Source of the DNA: an uncultured Pseudoflavonifractor sp.
GTDB taxonomy: Bacteria; Bacillota; Clostridia; Oscillospirales; Oscillospiraceae
Direction: 5' to 3'
Length of the DNA: 53,175 bases
Assembly (NCBI GenBank): GCA_947577065.1
Contig: CANPTT010000014.1
Coordinates: 1-53,175 of the forward strand
The notes below the pieces were generated by a model that ran no database searches, was not told where the DNA came from, and saw nothing but the letters and a program-made list of their open reading frames with translations. Below are positions 20,677 through 29,245 of the stretch, piece after piece. Position numbers and translations under genes: made by a program. How positions within the stretch are numbered: position 1 is the first letter of the stretch; every line of letters starts with the position of its first letter.

Positions 20677-20717
20677 AAGGATCACCTCAAAGAAGATGGA
20701 GAACTTGCTTCGACGAT

Positions 20718-20746
20718 ATGATACCCAATTTCCTGGGAAATTGCAA
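20718..20746 (-). promoter_or_regulatory. tatD promoter with palindrome in the spacer
   Basis: Minus strand TTGCAA (20741-20746), 17-base spacer, TATCAT (20718-20723). The spacer holds the palindrome CAATTTCCTGGGAAATTG (20726-20743), a candidate repressor site. Confidence 0.5.
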
Positions 20747-20753
20747 CGGGAAC

Positions 20754-20782
20754 TTGACGGTCCCCGCCCGATTTGCTACCAT
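20754..20782 (+). promoter_or_regulatory. promoter of the MocR-type regulator
   Basis: TTGACG (20754-20759), 17-base spacer, TACCAT (20777-20782). Lies beside the palindrome at 20726-20743. Confidence 0.45.
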
Positions 20783-20847
20783 AAAACTGACCCCCCTTCA
20801 TGTAAGAAAAGGAACAGGCTGGAGGGGGCCAGAAGGAGGCGGATCCC

Positions 20848-22209
20848 ATGACGGAATTTACCCCGGCCTTTCATGAAAAGACCCCCCTCTATGATCAGCT
20901 TTACCGCTATATCATTTCCCAGATACGCTCCGGGGCCTTGAAGCAGGGGGAGAAGCTGCCCTCCAAGCGGGCCCTGGCGGGACATTTGGGGATCAGTCTT
21001 ACCACGGTGGAAAAAGCCTACGGGCTTTTGACGGCGGAGGGATATCTGGAGTCCCGGCCCCGGAGCGGCTGCCGGGTGGCCGCCGCCCTGGCCGATATCC
21101 CCCTTCTTTCCCAGCCCATATCCCCCCCTCCCCCGCGGGAGGAGCGGCTGGACGAGTGCTTTTCCACTTCGGCGGTGGACACCTCTGTGTTTCCCTTTTC
21201 CACCTGGGCCCGGCTGAATCGGGAGGCGGTCTATGAGAATCCAGGTCTGCTCCAGCGGGGGGAGGGACAGGGGGACTGGGGACTGCGGGGGGCCCTCAGC
21301 GATTTCCTCCATCAGTACCGGGGAGTGGTGTGCGCCCCGGAACAGGTGGTGCTGGCGGCGGGACTGGAGGGGGTCATGTGGATCCTGCTCCAATTGCTGC
21401 CCCAGGCGGTCTTTGCCCTGGAGGATCCGGGGTATGGCTCCCTTCGGCGGTTGCTGGACAATCTGGGGCGGCGGTGGGTCCCGGCGGCAATGGACAGCAA
21501 AGGGCCTGTGATCCAGAACCTGGAGGAATCCGGGGCGGACGTGGCCTACGTGACCCCCTCCCATCAGTTTCCCCTGGGGCACACCATCCCGGCGGGACGG
21601 CGGGGGGAGCTGCTGCGGTGGGCCTACGCCAGGGAGGGCCGGTATCTCATTGAGGACGACTATGACGCGGAGTTTCGCTATGCCTCCCGGCCCATCCCGG
21701 CCATGCAGGGGATGGATGTGGGAGGGAGGGTGATCTATGTGGGCACCTTTAGCCGGACCATTGCCCCCTCCATTCGGGTGGCCTACCTGATCCTGCCCCC
21801 GGAGCTGCTGGAGGACTATCACAGAAAGTTCAGCCACGCCAGCGCCACCGTGTCCCGGTTTGAACAGGAGGCCCTGTGCCGGTTCCTCACCTCGGGGGCT
21901 TACGGACGACATCTGCGGCGGGCGGGGGGACTGTACCGCCGGCGGCGGGACGCCCTCCGGGCCGCTCTGGAGGGCTGGGGGGAGATTAGAGGAGCAGAGG
22001 CGGGGCTCCACCTGCTGTTTACCCTGCCGGGGCGGGAGGAGAAGGACTTGGTGGACCGGGCGGCCCGGGCGGGATACCGGGTCCGGGGTTTGGGGGAATA
22101 CTGCGTAGGGGAGGATCCTTTGCCGGGGACCCTGGTTCTGGGGTTTGCGGGACTGGAGGAGGAGAGAGCGGCGGGGGCGGTGGGGGCGCTGCGGGAAGCG
22201 TTTGAGTGA
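20848..22209 (+). CDS. MocR-type regulator (GntR HTH plus aminotransferase-like domain)
   Basis: 453 aa. Seen: GntR winged helix at about residues 12-80 (YDQLYRYIISQIRSG, LPSKRALAGHLGISLTTVEKAY), then a fold-type I aminotransferase domain with YVTPSHQFPLGHTIP and LIEDDYDAEFRY. In MocR proteins PLP is bound by Lys in a GTFSK…PS.R..Y stretch; here the stretch is GTFSRTIAPSIRVAY and codon 303 is CGG (Arg), so the usual Schiff-base lysine appears to be missing. The protein may not bind PLP covalently, or may use another residue. Ribosome site AGAAGGAGG. Target genes unknown; divergent from tatD. Confidence 0.88.
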   Translation: MTEFTPAFHEKTPLYDQLYRYIISQIRSGALKQGEKLPSKRALAGHLGISLTTVEKAYGLLTAEGYLESRPRSGCRVAAALADIPLLSQPISPPPPREERLDECFSTSAVDTSVFPFSTWARLNREAVYENPGLLQRGEGQGDWGLRGALSDFLHQYRGVVCAPEQVVLAAGLEGVMWILLQLLPQAVFALEDPGYGSLRRLLDNLGRRWVPAAMDSKGPVIQNLEESGADVAYVTPSHQFPLGHTIPAGRRGELLRWAYAREGRYLIEDDYDAEFRYASRPIPAMQGMDVGGRVIYVGTFSRTIAPSIRVAYLILPPELLEDYHRKFSHASATVSRFEQEALCRFLTSGAYGRHLRRAGGLYRRRRDALRAALEGWGEIRGAEAGLHLLFTLPGREEKDLVDRAARAGYRVRGLGEYCVGEDPLPGTLVLGFAGLEEERAAGAVGALREAFE

Positions 22210-22223
22210 AAAGGGAAAAAGCT

Positions 22224-22262
22224 GGGGGCCACGTTGTGTTGGGTACAACGTGCCCCCTTTTT
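22224..22262 (+). terminator. terminator of the MocR gene
   Basis: The stem GGGGGC-CACGTTGT with ACAACGTGCCCCC (one bulge) is followed by TTTTTTG. Confidence 0.8.
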
Positions 22263-22321
22263 GTAGGGAAAAAAGATATGGGGGTGCGGGAGGAGAGTTT
22301 GGGGGTTGGGTAAGGTTTTGC

Positions 22322-22349
22322 TTGACACGGGGAACGGATGTGCTATAAT
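22322..22349 (+). promoter_or_regulatory. near-consensus promoter
   Basis: TTGACA (22322-22327), 16-base spacer, TATAAT (22344-22349). It reads into a broken gene and may in practice drive the radical SAM operon behind it. Confidence 0.7.
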
Positions 22350-22385
22350 TAGGGGTACAAATGTTCGATACCTAAGGGCGTGTAC

Positions 22386-22705
22386 ATGAAAACGGTTCGG
22401 ATCCGCGTACTGCGGAAGCAGTTTTATGAGGATATTGCGGAGAAATTTCTGACAGACTATCCCGATGTGGAGTGTGACTGAGGTGCTCCGTATACCGGCG
22501 GGGTGGAGATGCCGCGGACGCGATCTCCCATTTTGGCAGTGTGCCCAGTCTGCTCTATCTGACCTACGTGTGGAAGGGCATGGGGCTTCATGAGGGAAAG
22601 GCGCTCATGCGGCAGAAACGGAGAAGGAACTTTGAGAAATTGTCGCCGGAAAGTCGGCGGTATTACCGGGAAAAATGGGAACGGGTGATGGAGGTCCTGG
22701 CCTGA
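22386..22705 (+). pseudogene. degenerate small gene(s) upstream of the radical SAM gene
   Basis: A 31-codon frame starts at 22386 (MKTVRIRVLRKQFYEDIAEK…) and stops at 22481. Its start resembles the TIGR04076-type small proteins, but this is weak. A second frame, open from 22478 to 22705, has coding-like sequence near its end (SHFGSVPSLLYLTYVWKGMG, then NFEKLSPESRRYYREKWERV) but no start in keeping with the first frame. The simplest reading is one or two genes broken by deletion and frameshift. The second part is not recognised. Confidence 0.45.
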
Positions 22706-22735
22706 CCGGAGACTTGAGAAAGGGGGAAAGAGGCG

Positions 22736-24004
22736 TTGGACGTGATGGAAAAGCTGACCATACTGGCCGACGCCGCCAAGTATGACGCCGCCTGTACCTC
22801 CAGCGGGGTGGTCCGGGGAGGGAAGCCGGGAGGTATTGGAACCGCCACCAACTCCGGGTGTTGTCATACCTTTTCCGCCGATGGGCGGTGTGTGTCCCTT
22901 TTGAAGGTGCTTTATACCAACCATTGCTGCTATGACTGTGCCTACTGTGTAAACCGCCGGTCCAACGATGTGCCCCGGACGGCGTTTACCCCCCGGGAGT
23001 TGGCTGAACTGACCATCCAGTTTTACCGGCGCAACTATATTGAGGGGCTTTTTCTATCCTCGGCGGTGCTGAAAAGTCCTGACTTCACTACGGAGCGAAT
23101 GATCGAGACCCTGCGCCTGCTGCGAACGGAATACCGCTTTAACGGCTATATCCACGCCAAGGCCATTCCCGGCGCCGATCCGGGGCTCACCTATGAGTTG
23201 GGGCTGTTGGCCGACCGGTTGAGCGTCAACATCGAGCTTCCCTCGGAGAGCTCCCTGAAGCTGTTGGCCCCCGACAAGACCAAAAGCGCCATTTTTACCC
23301 CCATGGCCCAGATCCGGGACGGCAGCGAACAGTCCAAAGCGGAATTGAAATTGTACCGCAATGCCCCCCGCTTTGCCCCGGCGGGGCAGTCCACCCAGAT
23401 GATCGTGGGGGCCACGCCGGAGAGCGACCATCATATTTTATCCTTGACCCAGGGGCTCTATCAGAAGTATCATTTAAAAAGAGTGTTTTTTTCTGCCTAT
23501 ATGCCTGTGGTGAGCCACAAAAACCTGCCCGCTCCGGTGGACTTCAAGCCCCCGCTTCTTCGGGAGCACCGGCTTTATCAGGCGGACTGGCTTTTGCGGT
23601 TTTATGGCTTTACCGCCCAGGAGATATTGGACGACAGCCACCCCAACTTTGACGCCGCCCTGGATCCCAAAAGCGACTGGGCGCTTCGACATCCGGAATT
23701 TTTCCCGGTGGAGGTCAACCGGGCGGACTATGAGGCCATCCTGAGGGTCCCCGGCATCGGGGTGCGGGGAGCCCAGCGGATCGTCACGGCCCGGCGGTGC
23801 GGCCCTCTCACTTTTGAGGGACTCAAGCGCCTGGGGATCGTGATGAAGCGGGCCCAGTATTTTATCACCTGCTCGGGACGGATGCTGCCCGGGCTGCGCT
23901 GTTCCCCTGAGGGGGTCTACCGAAGGCTGGCCGGGCTGGAACAGGCGGAGCTGGGTGGGGCCGGCTGGCAGCAGATGACTCTCTTTGACGGGAATGTGAG
24001 TTAA
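22736..24004 (+). CDS. putative DNA modification/repair radical SAM protein (TIGR03916 type)
   Basis: 422 aa. Seen: N-terminus DVMEKLTILADAAKYDAAC; radical SAM cluster ligands Cys64, Cys68 and Cys71 in HCCYDCAYC (CX3CX2C); a TIM-barrel body; and a C-terminal helix-hairpin-helix (ILRVPGIGVRGAQRIVTARR), which suggests nucleic-acid contact. Family members are found next to the DUF4130 protein encoded immediately downstream and often a uracil-DNA-glycosylase-like gene. The reaction is not known. The start is uncertain: TTG at 22736 gives the family-like MD.MEKL and has AAAGGGGG 10 bases upstream; ATG at 22745 is the alternative. Confidence 0.88.
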   Translation: MDVMEKLTILADAAKYDAACTSSGVVRGGKPGGIGTATNSGCCHTFSADGRCVSLLKVLYTNHCCYDCAYCVNRRSNDVPRTAFTPRELAELTIQFYRRNYIEGLFLSSAVLKSPDFTTERMIETLRLLRTEYRFNGYIHAKAIPGADPGLTYELGLLADRLSVNIELPSESSLKLLAPDKTKSAIFTPMAQIRDGSEQSKAELKLYRNAPRFAPAGQSTQMIVGATPESDHHILSLTQGLYQKYHLKRVFFSAYMPVVSHKNLPAPVDFKPPLLREHRLYQADWLLRFYGFTAQEILDDSHPNFDAALDPKSDWALRHPEFFPVEVNRADYEAILRVPGIGVRGAQRIVTARRCGPLTFEGLKRLGIVMKRAQYFITCSGRMLPGLRCSPEGVYRRLAGLEQAELGGAGWQQMTLFDGNVS

Positions 24005-24005
24005 G

Positions 24006-24803
24006 ATGACGGCATACCGATATGACGGCAGCTTTGCCGGGTTTCTCACCTGTGTATGGGACGCGCTGGAAAACGGAATAGAGCCGACCGCGTTTCTTCT
24101 TCCGGACGACGGGATCACCCTGTGGGAGGAGCGAGAGCTGGCCACCAATGAGGAAAAGGCACGCCGGCTCTATGCTGCCCTGGCCAAACGGACGTCGGGC
24201 CGATTCCGGCATTTTATCGCCTGGGGGTTTCTGACCTGTTTGCCGGAGCGGGAGATGGCCCTTTTTACCCTGATCCAACGGGGGATGACAAAGGGGAACC
24301 GGGCGGCCATGGACCTGAGCGACCCGGTGATGGCGCGGGTGATGCTGGCCTATCAAAAGTTGGCTACCGAGCAGGATCATTTGAAGGGGTTTGTGCGGTT
24401 TTCTGAGCTGGACGGAGCCTTTTTGGTGGGGGAGATCGAGCCGAAAAACCGGGTCCTGCCCATTCTGGCGCCCCACTTTGCCGCCCGATTTTCCGGGGAG
24501 AAGCTGGTCCTTTACGACAGGACCCATCGGGAGGCTTTTTTTTCCGACCGGGGACGGTGGAGGATCATTCCCGTGGAGGATTTTCAAATGGGGAACGCCG
24601 GAAGAGCGGAGAAGACCTTTCGGGCCATGTGGAGAAAATACTATCAGACCATTGCCATTGAGGGCCGGTTGAATCCCAAGTGTCAGTCTGCCCACCTGCC
24701 CAAACGGTACCGGCATGTGATGACGGAGTTTCTTGAGGATGAGGACTCAGGGCCGGCAGCGGTCCTTCAAGGGGGATACTCCTTGGAGGACGGACGTAAA
24801 TAA
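24006..24803 (+). CDS. TIGR03915 / DUF4130 family DNA-metabolism protein
   Basis: 265 aa, soluble. Seen: N-terminus YRYDGSFAGFLTCVWDAL, typical of this family; middle VRFSELDGAFLVGEIEPKNRVLPILAPHF; and C-terminal FRAMWRKYYQTIAIEGRLNPKCQSAHLPKRYRHVMTEF, the conserved block. It starts one base after the radical SAM stop, so the two are almost certainly made together and probably act together. In relatives this domain is sometimes fused to uracil-DNA glycosylase, hence the DNA-repair suggestion; no glycosylase gene is present here. Confidence 0.88.
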   Translation: MTAYRYDGSFAGFLTCVWDALENGIEPTAFLLPDDGITLWEERELATNEEKARRLYAALAKRTSGRFRHFIAWGFLTCLPEREMALFTLIQRGMTKGNRAAMDLSDPVMARVMLAYQKLATEQDHLKGFVRFSELDGAFLVGEIEPKNRVLPILAPHFAARFSGEKLVLYDRTHREAFFSDRGRWRIIPVEDFQMGNAGRAEKTFRAMWRKYYQTIAIEGRLNPKCQSAHLPKRYRHVMTEFLEDEDSGPAAVLQGGYSLEDGRK

Positions 24804-24824
24804 CAATAGGGAGGGAGCTATGAG

Positions 24825-25724
24825 ATGTATGATATTCTTGTGGTAGGCGGAGGGCCCGCGGGGCTTACCGCCGCCATCTATGCCAGAAGGGCCGGAAAGA
24901 CGGTGCTGGTACTGGAGGGGACCGGGTTTGGAGGGCAGATCGCCGCGTCCCACCTGGTGGAGAATTACCCCGCGATCCCCGCCATTGGCGGGGTGGAGTA
25001 TTCCGACGCTCTGTCCGCCCAGGCCAAGGCTTTGGGGGCCGAGACCCGGTTTGGCCTAGTCACTGCTGCCAGGCGGGAGGAGGACCGGTTTGTCCTCACG
25101 GTCCGAAAAAAGGAATTTGAGGGCCGAGCTCTCATTTTGGCCACCGGCGCCAAGCCCCGGAAGCTGGGGGTGGACCGTGAGGAGGAACTGGTGGGGAGGG
25201 GCGTCAGCTACTGCGCGGTCTGTGACGGGGCGTTTTTTAAGGACAGGGACACCGCTGTGGTAGGCGGCGGGGACAGCGCACTCCAGTCGGCCCTGTTTTT
25301 GGCCGGGGTGGCCAGATCGGTTGCCCTTATTCACCGCCGGGATACTTTCCGGGCCCAGGACGCCTACCTTCAGGCGGCCCGGGGGAAGGAAAACATTACC
25401 TTTTTCTTGGAGAGCAAGGTCACAGCCCTCCATGGCGAGGGGAGCCTTGCCGCCATTACGGTGGAGAACGGAAGGGGAGAGGGCCGGAGGATCCCGGCAG
25501 AGGGCCTTTTCATTGAAGTGGGCCAAGAGCCGGACAACGGTCCCTTTTCCGCCTTGGCGGAGCTGGACCGGGGTGGCTATTTCCTGGCGGGGGAGGACTG
25601 TGGCACCAGGACCCCGGGGGTATTTGTGGCGGGGGATTGCCGGACCAAGGAACTGCGCCAGCTCACCACTGCCGTGGCCGACGGCTCAGTGGCGGCCACG
25701 GCGGCCTGCCGGTGGCTGGGATAG
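24825..25724 (+). CDS. trxB: thioredoxin-disulfide reductase-like FAD/NAD(P) oxidoreductase
   Basis: 299 aa. Seen: FAD-binding GGGPAG at residues 8-13, redox pair Cys130-Cys133 in SYCAVCDGAFF, NAD(P)-binding GGGDSA at 147-152, and C-terminal GVFVAGDCRTKELRQLTTAVADG closing the FAD site. These match low-molecular-weight thioredoxin reductase, which passes NADPH electrons to thioredoxin. No thioredoxin gene is adjacent, so a ferredoxin- or glutaredoxin-type partner cannot be excluded. AGGGAGGGA precedes the ATG. It follows the DUF4130 gene by 21 bases and is probably in the same operon. Confidence 0.9.
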   Translation: MYDILVVGGGPAGLTAAIYARRAGKTVLVLEGTGFGGQIAASHLVENYPAIPAIGGVEYSDALSAQAKALGAETRFGLVTAARREEDRFVLTVRKKEFEGRALILATGAKPRKLGVDREEELVGRGVSYCAVCDGAFFKDRDTAVVGGGDSALQSALFLAGVARSVALIHRRDTFRAQDAYLQAARGKENITFFLESKVTALHGEGSLAAITVENGRGEGRRIPAEGLFIEVGQEPDNGPFSALAELDRGGYFLAGEDCGTRTPGVFVAGDCRTKELRQLTTAVADGSVAATAACRWLG

Positions 25725-25760
25725 CGGGCGGCGGAGAGATAGAGAAGCCTAATATACAAG

Positions 25761-25797
25761 GAGAGCCCCGGACCAACTAGGTCCGGGGCTCTCTCTT
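25761..25797. terminator. terminator after the radical SAM-trxB operon
   Basis: A perfect 13-bp stem GAGAGCCCCGGAC (25761-25773) with GTCCGGGGCTCTC (25781-25793). Convergent with the SLH gene whose stop is at 25833. Confidence 0.82.
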
Positions 25798-25832
25798 GGT
25801 TCAGACTCCTTGTAAAGACGGAAGGAGGTCCA

Positions 25833-28800
25833 TTATTTGGTAAAGCTGCCGCTGGCGATCTGGGTGCTGCCCACAGTCACGGTGTAGCTGTAGGTGCCCG
25901 CGGCGGACATGCCGTAAGCGGCGGTGTCCACATAGCAGCAGTACACCGTGTTGGCCACAACGGAAGTGCTCTCACTGTGGACAACGTCGCTGCCCTTCTT
26001 GAAGGTCACGGTGGCAGTGCCGGCGCCGGTAGCGCCGGTGGGGGTGGTGAAGTTGACCAGGACCAGGTCCTCGTCGGCATAGCTGCCGGGAAGGCCGGTG
26101 GTGGCGTTTTTGCTGAAGGTGGTGCCGACAGCGGGACGGAACACGCCGTCGCCCATACCCTTCACAGCGGCGGCGCTCAGGCTGGTGCCGTACAGGGTCT
26201 TGGCGGTATTGTTGACGATGTTGCACTCGTTGGAGACCTCTACATAGATGGCCAGGATGGACCAGGTGGAGGTGTTCACATCGTTGCTGGTATTCTCGTA
26301 GACGATCAGGCCGTTCATGTGGCCGGTGACAGAGTCAAAGGCGCCCAGAGCGCTCTCGCCGTCAGAGGTGTCGTTGTCCTGATCCACATAGATGATCTTC
26401 ACATCGCTGTCCAGCTGATAGGTGGTCTGGCCGGCGCCCACGAAATCGCCGTTGGAACCGGTCAGGCCCTTGTAGAAGGTCAGCGCCTTCTTGCCGTCCA
26501 GCTCCTTGGTGTAGACGCCGCCGGCGTACATACCACCGTTGTGATAGAGGGTGTTGACCACCTTCACGTCACCGGAGGCGTAGTTGTCGTCGTTGGTCTT
26601 GTCGAAGAACACCAGAGAGCCCTTGCTCAGCTCGTCCTTGGAGTTGACGATATAGGTCTCCCCGTTGGACTGGACCTCGTGAGCAAAGTAATCCATCACA
26701 CGGCCCTTGGCGGCGGAGACAATGCCGTAGACAGTGTTGGTGGTAGCGCCGGAGGGATCCTTGCCGCCGGCGATGTTGGCAAAGGCGGCGATGACCTTAC
26801 CATCCCGGTTGGTCACGGTGGTCACGCCGTTCTTGGTGGCGGCGGCGCCGGTGTTGTTGAAGCCCTTCAGATCGCGGATCTTAAAGACCTTGTAGGTGGC
26901 GCCGGCAAACAGGAGCTTGTTGGCGGCGGACATGTCGCCCTTGGCCTCAGTCTGCACAAAGACCACGCAGTCGGCGGCGGTCACGGTGTTGTTGAACTTG
27001 GTGTCGTCGCTGCTGTACTTGGCGTTGGTGGTGTAGTCCACCTTGCCCTCCACAGTGACCTCGGCCTCGTTGTCCTTGTTGATGGTGTAGGTGACGATAT
27101 CGCCCACCTGGTAGTCGTCGTTGTCAATGACCTTCTTGTAGCCGCTGGGCAGGGTGCTGGGCAGATCGGAGCCCAAAGCGGCGGTGATGCCGTCACCGGT
27201 GCTGTGGCGGACGTCCTTGCTGTCCTTGCTGACGGTGATGATGCTCTTCGTACCCTCGCCGCTCATGACCTGCAGCTGCAGGGCGTCAAAGGTGCTGCCG
27301 GAGGTGGAGCTGCCCTTGACCTCGGTGACCAGGGAGTAGTTGTTGGCAGCCTCGGAGTTCTGGACGGCGGCGCCCACATAGCCGTTGACCAGGTAGAGAG
27401 TCACATCCTCGCCAATGTAGGTGTTATCGCCGGTGTTGAAGCTGGTGATCACATCGTCCTCATCGGGGATGGGGCTGAGCAGGGGGCTCTTCTCCAGGAT
27501 CTTGTACGCCTTGCCGTCCACGGTCACGTTTTCGGCAAGCTTGTAGCCGTTGACCTCGCCGGTGACGCTCTCGGCCTTCTTCACGATGACATAGGCGTCA
27601 TCCTTGTTGGCGGCGTCCTTGTAGAGAACGGTGGCAGTGACCACGTCGCCCTTCTTCAGACCCTCCTCCACATCGCCGTTGGCGATGGTCACGGTACCTA
27701 CGCCGTTGTTCAGAGTGATCTTGGCGCTGTTGACGGCGGTGACGGCGGCGATCTTGGTTTCCACCACATAGGCGGCGGCGATCTTACCGTCATTGTCACA
27801 GACAAACTTAATGGTGTCGCCATTCTGCTCCTGGCGCAGAGCCACAAAGGCGTTCTTGGCGCTGGCCAGCAGGGCGGCGGCGTTGGCGCCGGAGGCCGGG
27901 ACCCGGCTGCTGCTGGCATAGTTCTTCTCCACCAGGATATCGCCGGAGGAGGGGGTGGCCAAAGTGTACTCAGTATCGCCTACCTTGAACTTATCAGCGG
28001 CGTCGGGCTGATCGGCCGCCTTTTTGACGTCGTTCCTGGTGGCGGTGATGATCTCGGTCTTGCCGGTGTTGAACACGCCGTAGATGGTGTCCTGCCGGTC
28101 GGGACCGGACTTGCTGTTCTTGGCATCCTTGTAGATGACCTTGACTTCCTCGCCGATGTTCTCAATACCCAGATCGGAGGGGACGCTGTGGGTACGGGTG
28201 CGGGTGGTGGTCGTACCGTTGGAGGTCTGAGAATAGGTCTCCTTGACGGCGATCTCACCCTTCATGATGCCGGAGGCGGCGCCGGTGTTGTAGTTGCCCA
28301 CATAGATGCCGTACACGATGTCGGCGTCATAGCGCTCCTTCAGCAGAGTGCCCTTGCCGTCGCCGTAGACCCAGGTGGTCTCGCCGGTGCTGGTATTCTG
28401 CTGGGGGGTGACCCGCTTGGTCCAGTTTTGCAGGCCGTTCCAGATGATCTGGGCGGCGGTGTCCCGGCTGGCGGGCTTGGCCATCACCACATCGCCCAGC
28501 TCCTCGTAGATGTTGGGCTCGGCGGTCTTAGCCAGCTCGTCGGTGCGCACGGCCCAGGAGGGACCGGTCAGCTTGTAGGCGGTGGAGTCGTAGCCCAGAG
28601 CGGTGAGGACCATCTTGGTGGCCTCCAGGCCCGTCACATTGGCGCCGGGATCGAAAGTGCCATCGCCCCGGCCGGAGATGATACCCATATCGGCGCAGTA
28701 CTCGATATAGCTCTCGGCCCAGTGGCCCTTGATGTCGGTGAAGGTGGGGGTTCCCTTCACGCCGGTGTTGGTGTCCTTGCCGCCGTTCATGGCCACGGCG

Positions 28801-29024
28801 ATCATCTTGGCCATCTCGGCACGGGTCACGTCCCCGGTGGGATCAAAGTGGCTGCCGTCATCCTTACCGTTGATGACATTGAGGGCAACCAGGATGTTGA
28901 CGGCGTCGTCGTGCACGATCTCATCGGCATCGACGAAGTCCGCGGCGCTGGCGCCCACAGTCATCGTGCCGATCAGCAGGATGCCGGACAGGGCCAGGCT
29001 CAGAACGCGCTTGAGGTTGTTCAT
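25833..29024 (-). CDS. SLH-domain surface-layer protein, intact
   Basis: 1063 aa. Seen: signal peptide (MNNLKRVLSLALSGILLIG, cleavage expected after GASA), SLH repeats in about residues 24-190 (VTRAEMAKMIAVAMNGG, FTDIKGHWAESYIEYC, ISGRGDGTFDPGANVTGLEATKM), then a long Ser/Thr/Asp/Lys-rich extracellular body of repeated beta-type segments, ending VTVGSTQIASGSFTK. SLH domains hold such proteins on the wall; a major S-layer role is plausible. The N-terminal 250 residues are close to the truncated copy at 4261. Its leader holds AGGGGAGTCACACTT at 29136-29150, 111 bases before the ATG, as in the two other SLH genes. AAAAAGGAGGAAA is the ribosome site. Confidence 0.92.
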   Translation of the reverse strand: MNNLKRVLSLALSGILLIGTMTVGASAADFVDADEIVHDDAVNILVALNVINGKDDGSHFDPTGDVTRAEMAKMIAVAMNGGKDTNTGVKGTPTFTDIKGHWAESYIEYCADMGIISGRGDGTFDPGANVTGLEATKMVLTALGYDSTAYKLTGPSWAVRTDELAKTAEPNIYEELGDVVMAKPASRDTAAQIIWNGLQNWTKRVTPQQNTSTGETTWVYGDGKGTLLKERYDADIVYGIYVGNYNTGAASGIMKGEIAVKETYSQTSNGTTTTRTRTHSVPSDLGIENIGEEVKVIYKDAKNSKSGPDRQDTIYGVFNTGKTEIITATRNDVKKAADQPDAADKFKVGDTEYTLATPSSGDILVEKNYASSSRVPASGANAAALLASAKNAFVALRQEQNGDTIKFVCDNDGKIAAAYVVETKIAAVTAVNSAKITLNNGVGTVTIANGDVEEGLKKGDVVTATVLYKDAANKDDAYVIVKKAESVTGEVNGYKLAENVTVDGKAYKILEKSPLLSPIPDEDDVITSFNTGDNTYIGEDVTLYLVNGYVGAAVQNSEAANNYSLVTEVKGSSTSGSTFDALQLQVMSGEGTKSIITVSKDSKDVRHSTGDGITAALGSDLPSTLPSGYKKVIDNDDYQVGDIVTYTINKDNEAEVTVEGKVDYTTNAKYSSDDTKFNNTVTAADCVVFVQTEAKGDMSAANKLLFAGATYKVFKIRDLKGFNNTGAAATKNGVTTVTNRDGKVIAAFANIAGGKDPSGATTNTVYGIVSAAKGRVMDYFAHEVQSNGETYIVNSKDELSKGSLVFFDKTNDDNYASGDVKVVNTLYHNGGMYAGGVYTKELDGKKALTFYKGLTGSNGDFVGAGQTTYQLDSDVKIIYVDQDNDTSDGESALGAFDSVTGHMNGLIVYENTSNDVNTSTWSILAIYVEVSNECNIVNNTAKTLYGTSLSAAAVKGMGDGVFRPAVGTTFSKNATTGLPGSYADEDLVLVNFTTPTGATGAGTATVTFKKGSDVVHSESTSVVANTVYCCYVDTAAYGMSAAGTYSYTVTVGSTQIASGSFTK

Positions 29025-29166
29025 GTGCTTGTTTCCTCCTTTTTATTTTTGACGCGGACAGTTCCCTTGTCGTTTTTTGGAGATTTTGAAAACCGGGAAG
29101 ATATTGCGCCCCAACGGCTCCAATCCCAAAAAGCAAAGTGTGACTCCCCTCGCCTTTACGCGTCTT

Positions 29167-29233
29167 ATCATAACGCAACTTTCCCCGCCCGTCAATGGGT
29201 TGCGGGCAAATGTAACATAAGTGTAATTTGCCC
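29167..29233 (-). promoter_or_regulatory. promoter and candidate operator of the intact SLH gene
   Basis: Minus strand TTGACG (29190-29195), 17-base spacer, TATGAT (29167-29172); transcription would begin just before the conserved 15-mer, giving a leader of about 135 bases. Upstream of the -35 lies an inverted repeat GGGCAAAT / ATTTGCCC (29204-29211 and 29226-29233) with a 14-base loop. Confidence 0.6.
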
Positions 29234-29245
29234 CCCAACCTTTGC

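Noticed and set aside
16797-22209. Linking LysR, reductase, tatD and MocR as one functional island
   Set aside because: Each unit has its own promoter or terminator, and TatD is a housekeeping nuclease; adjacency alone is weak.
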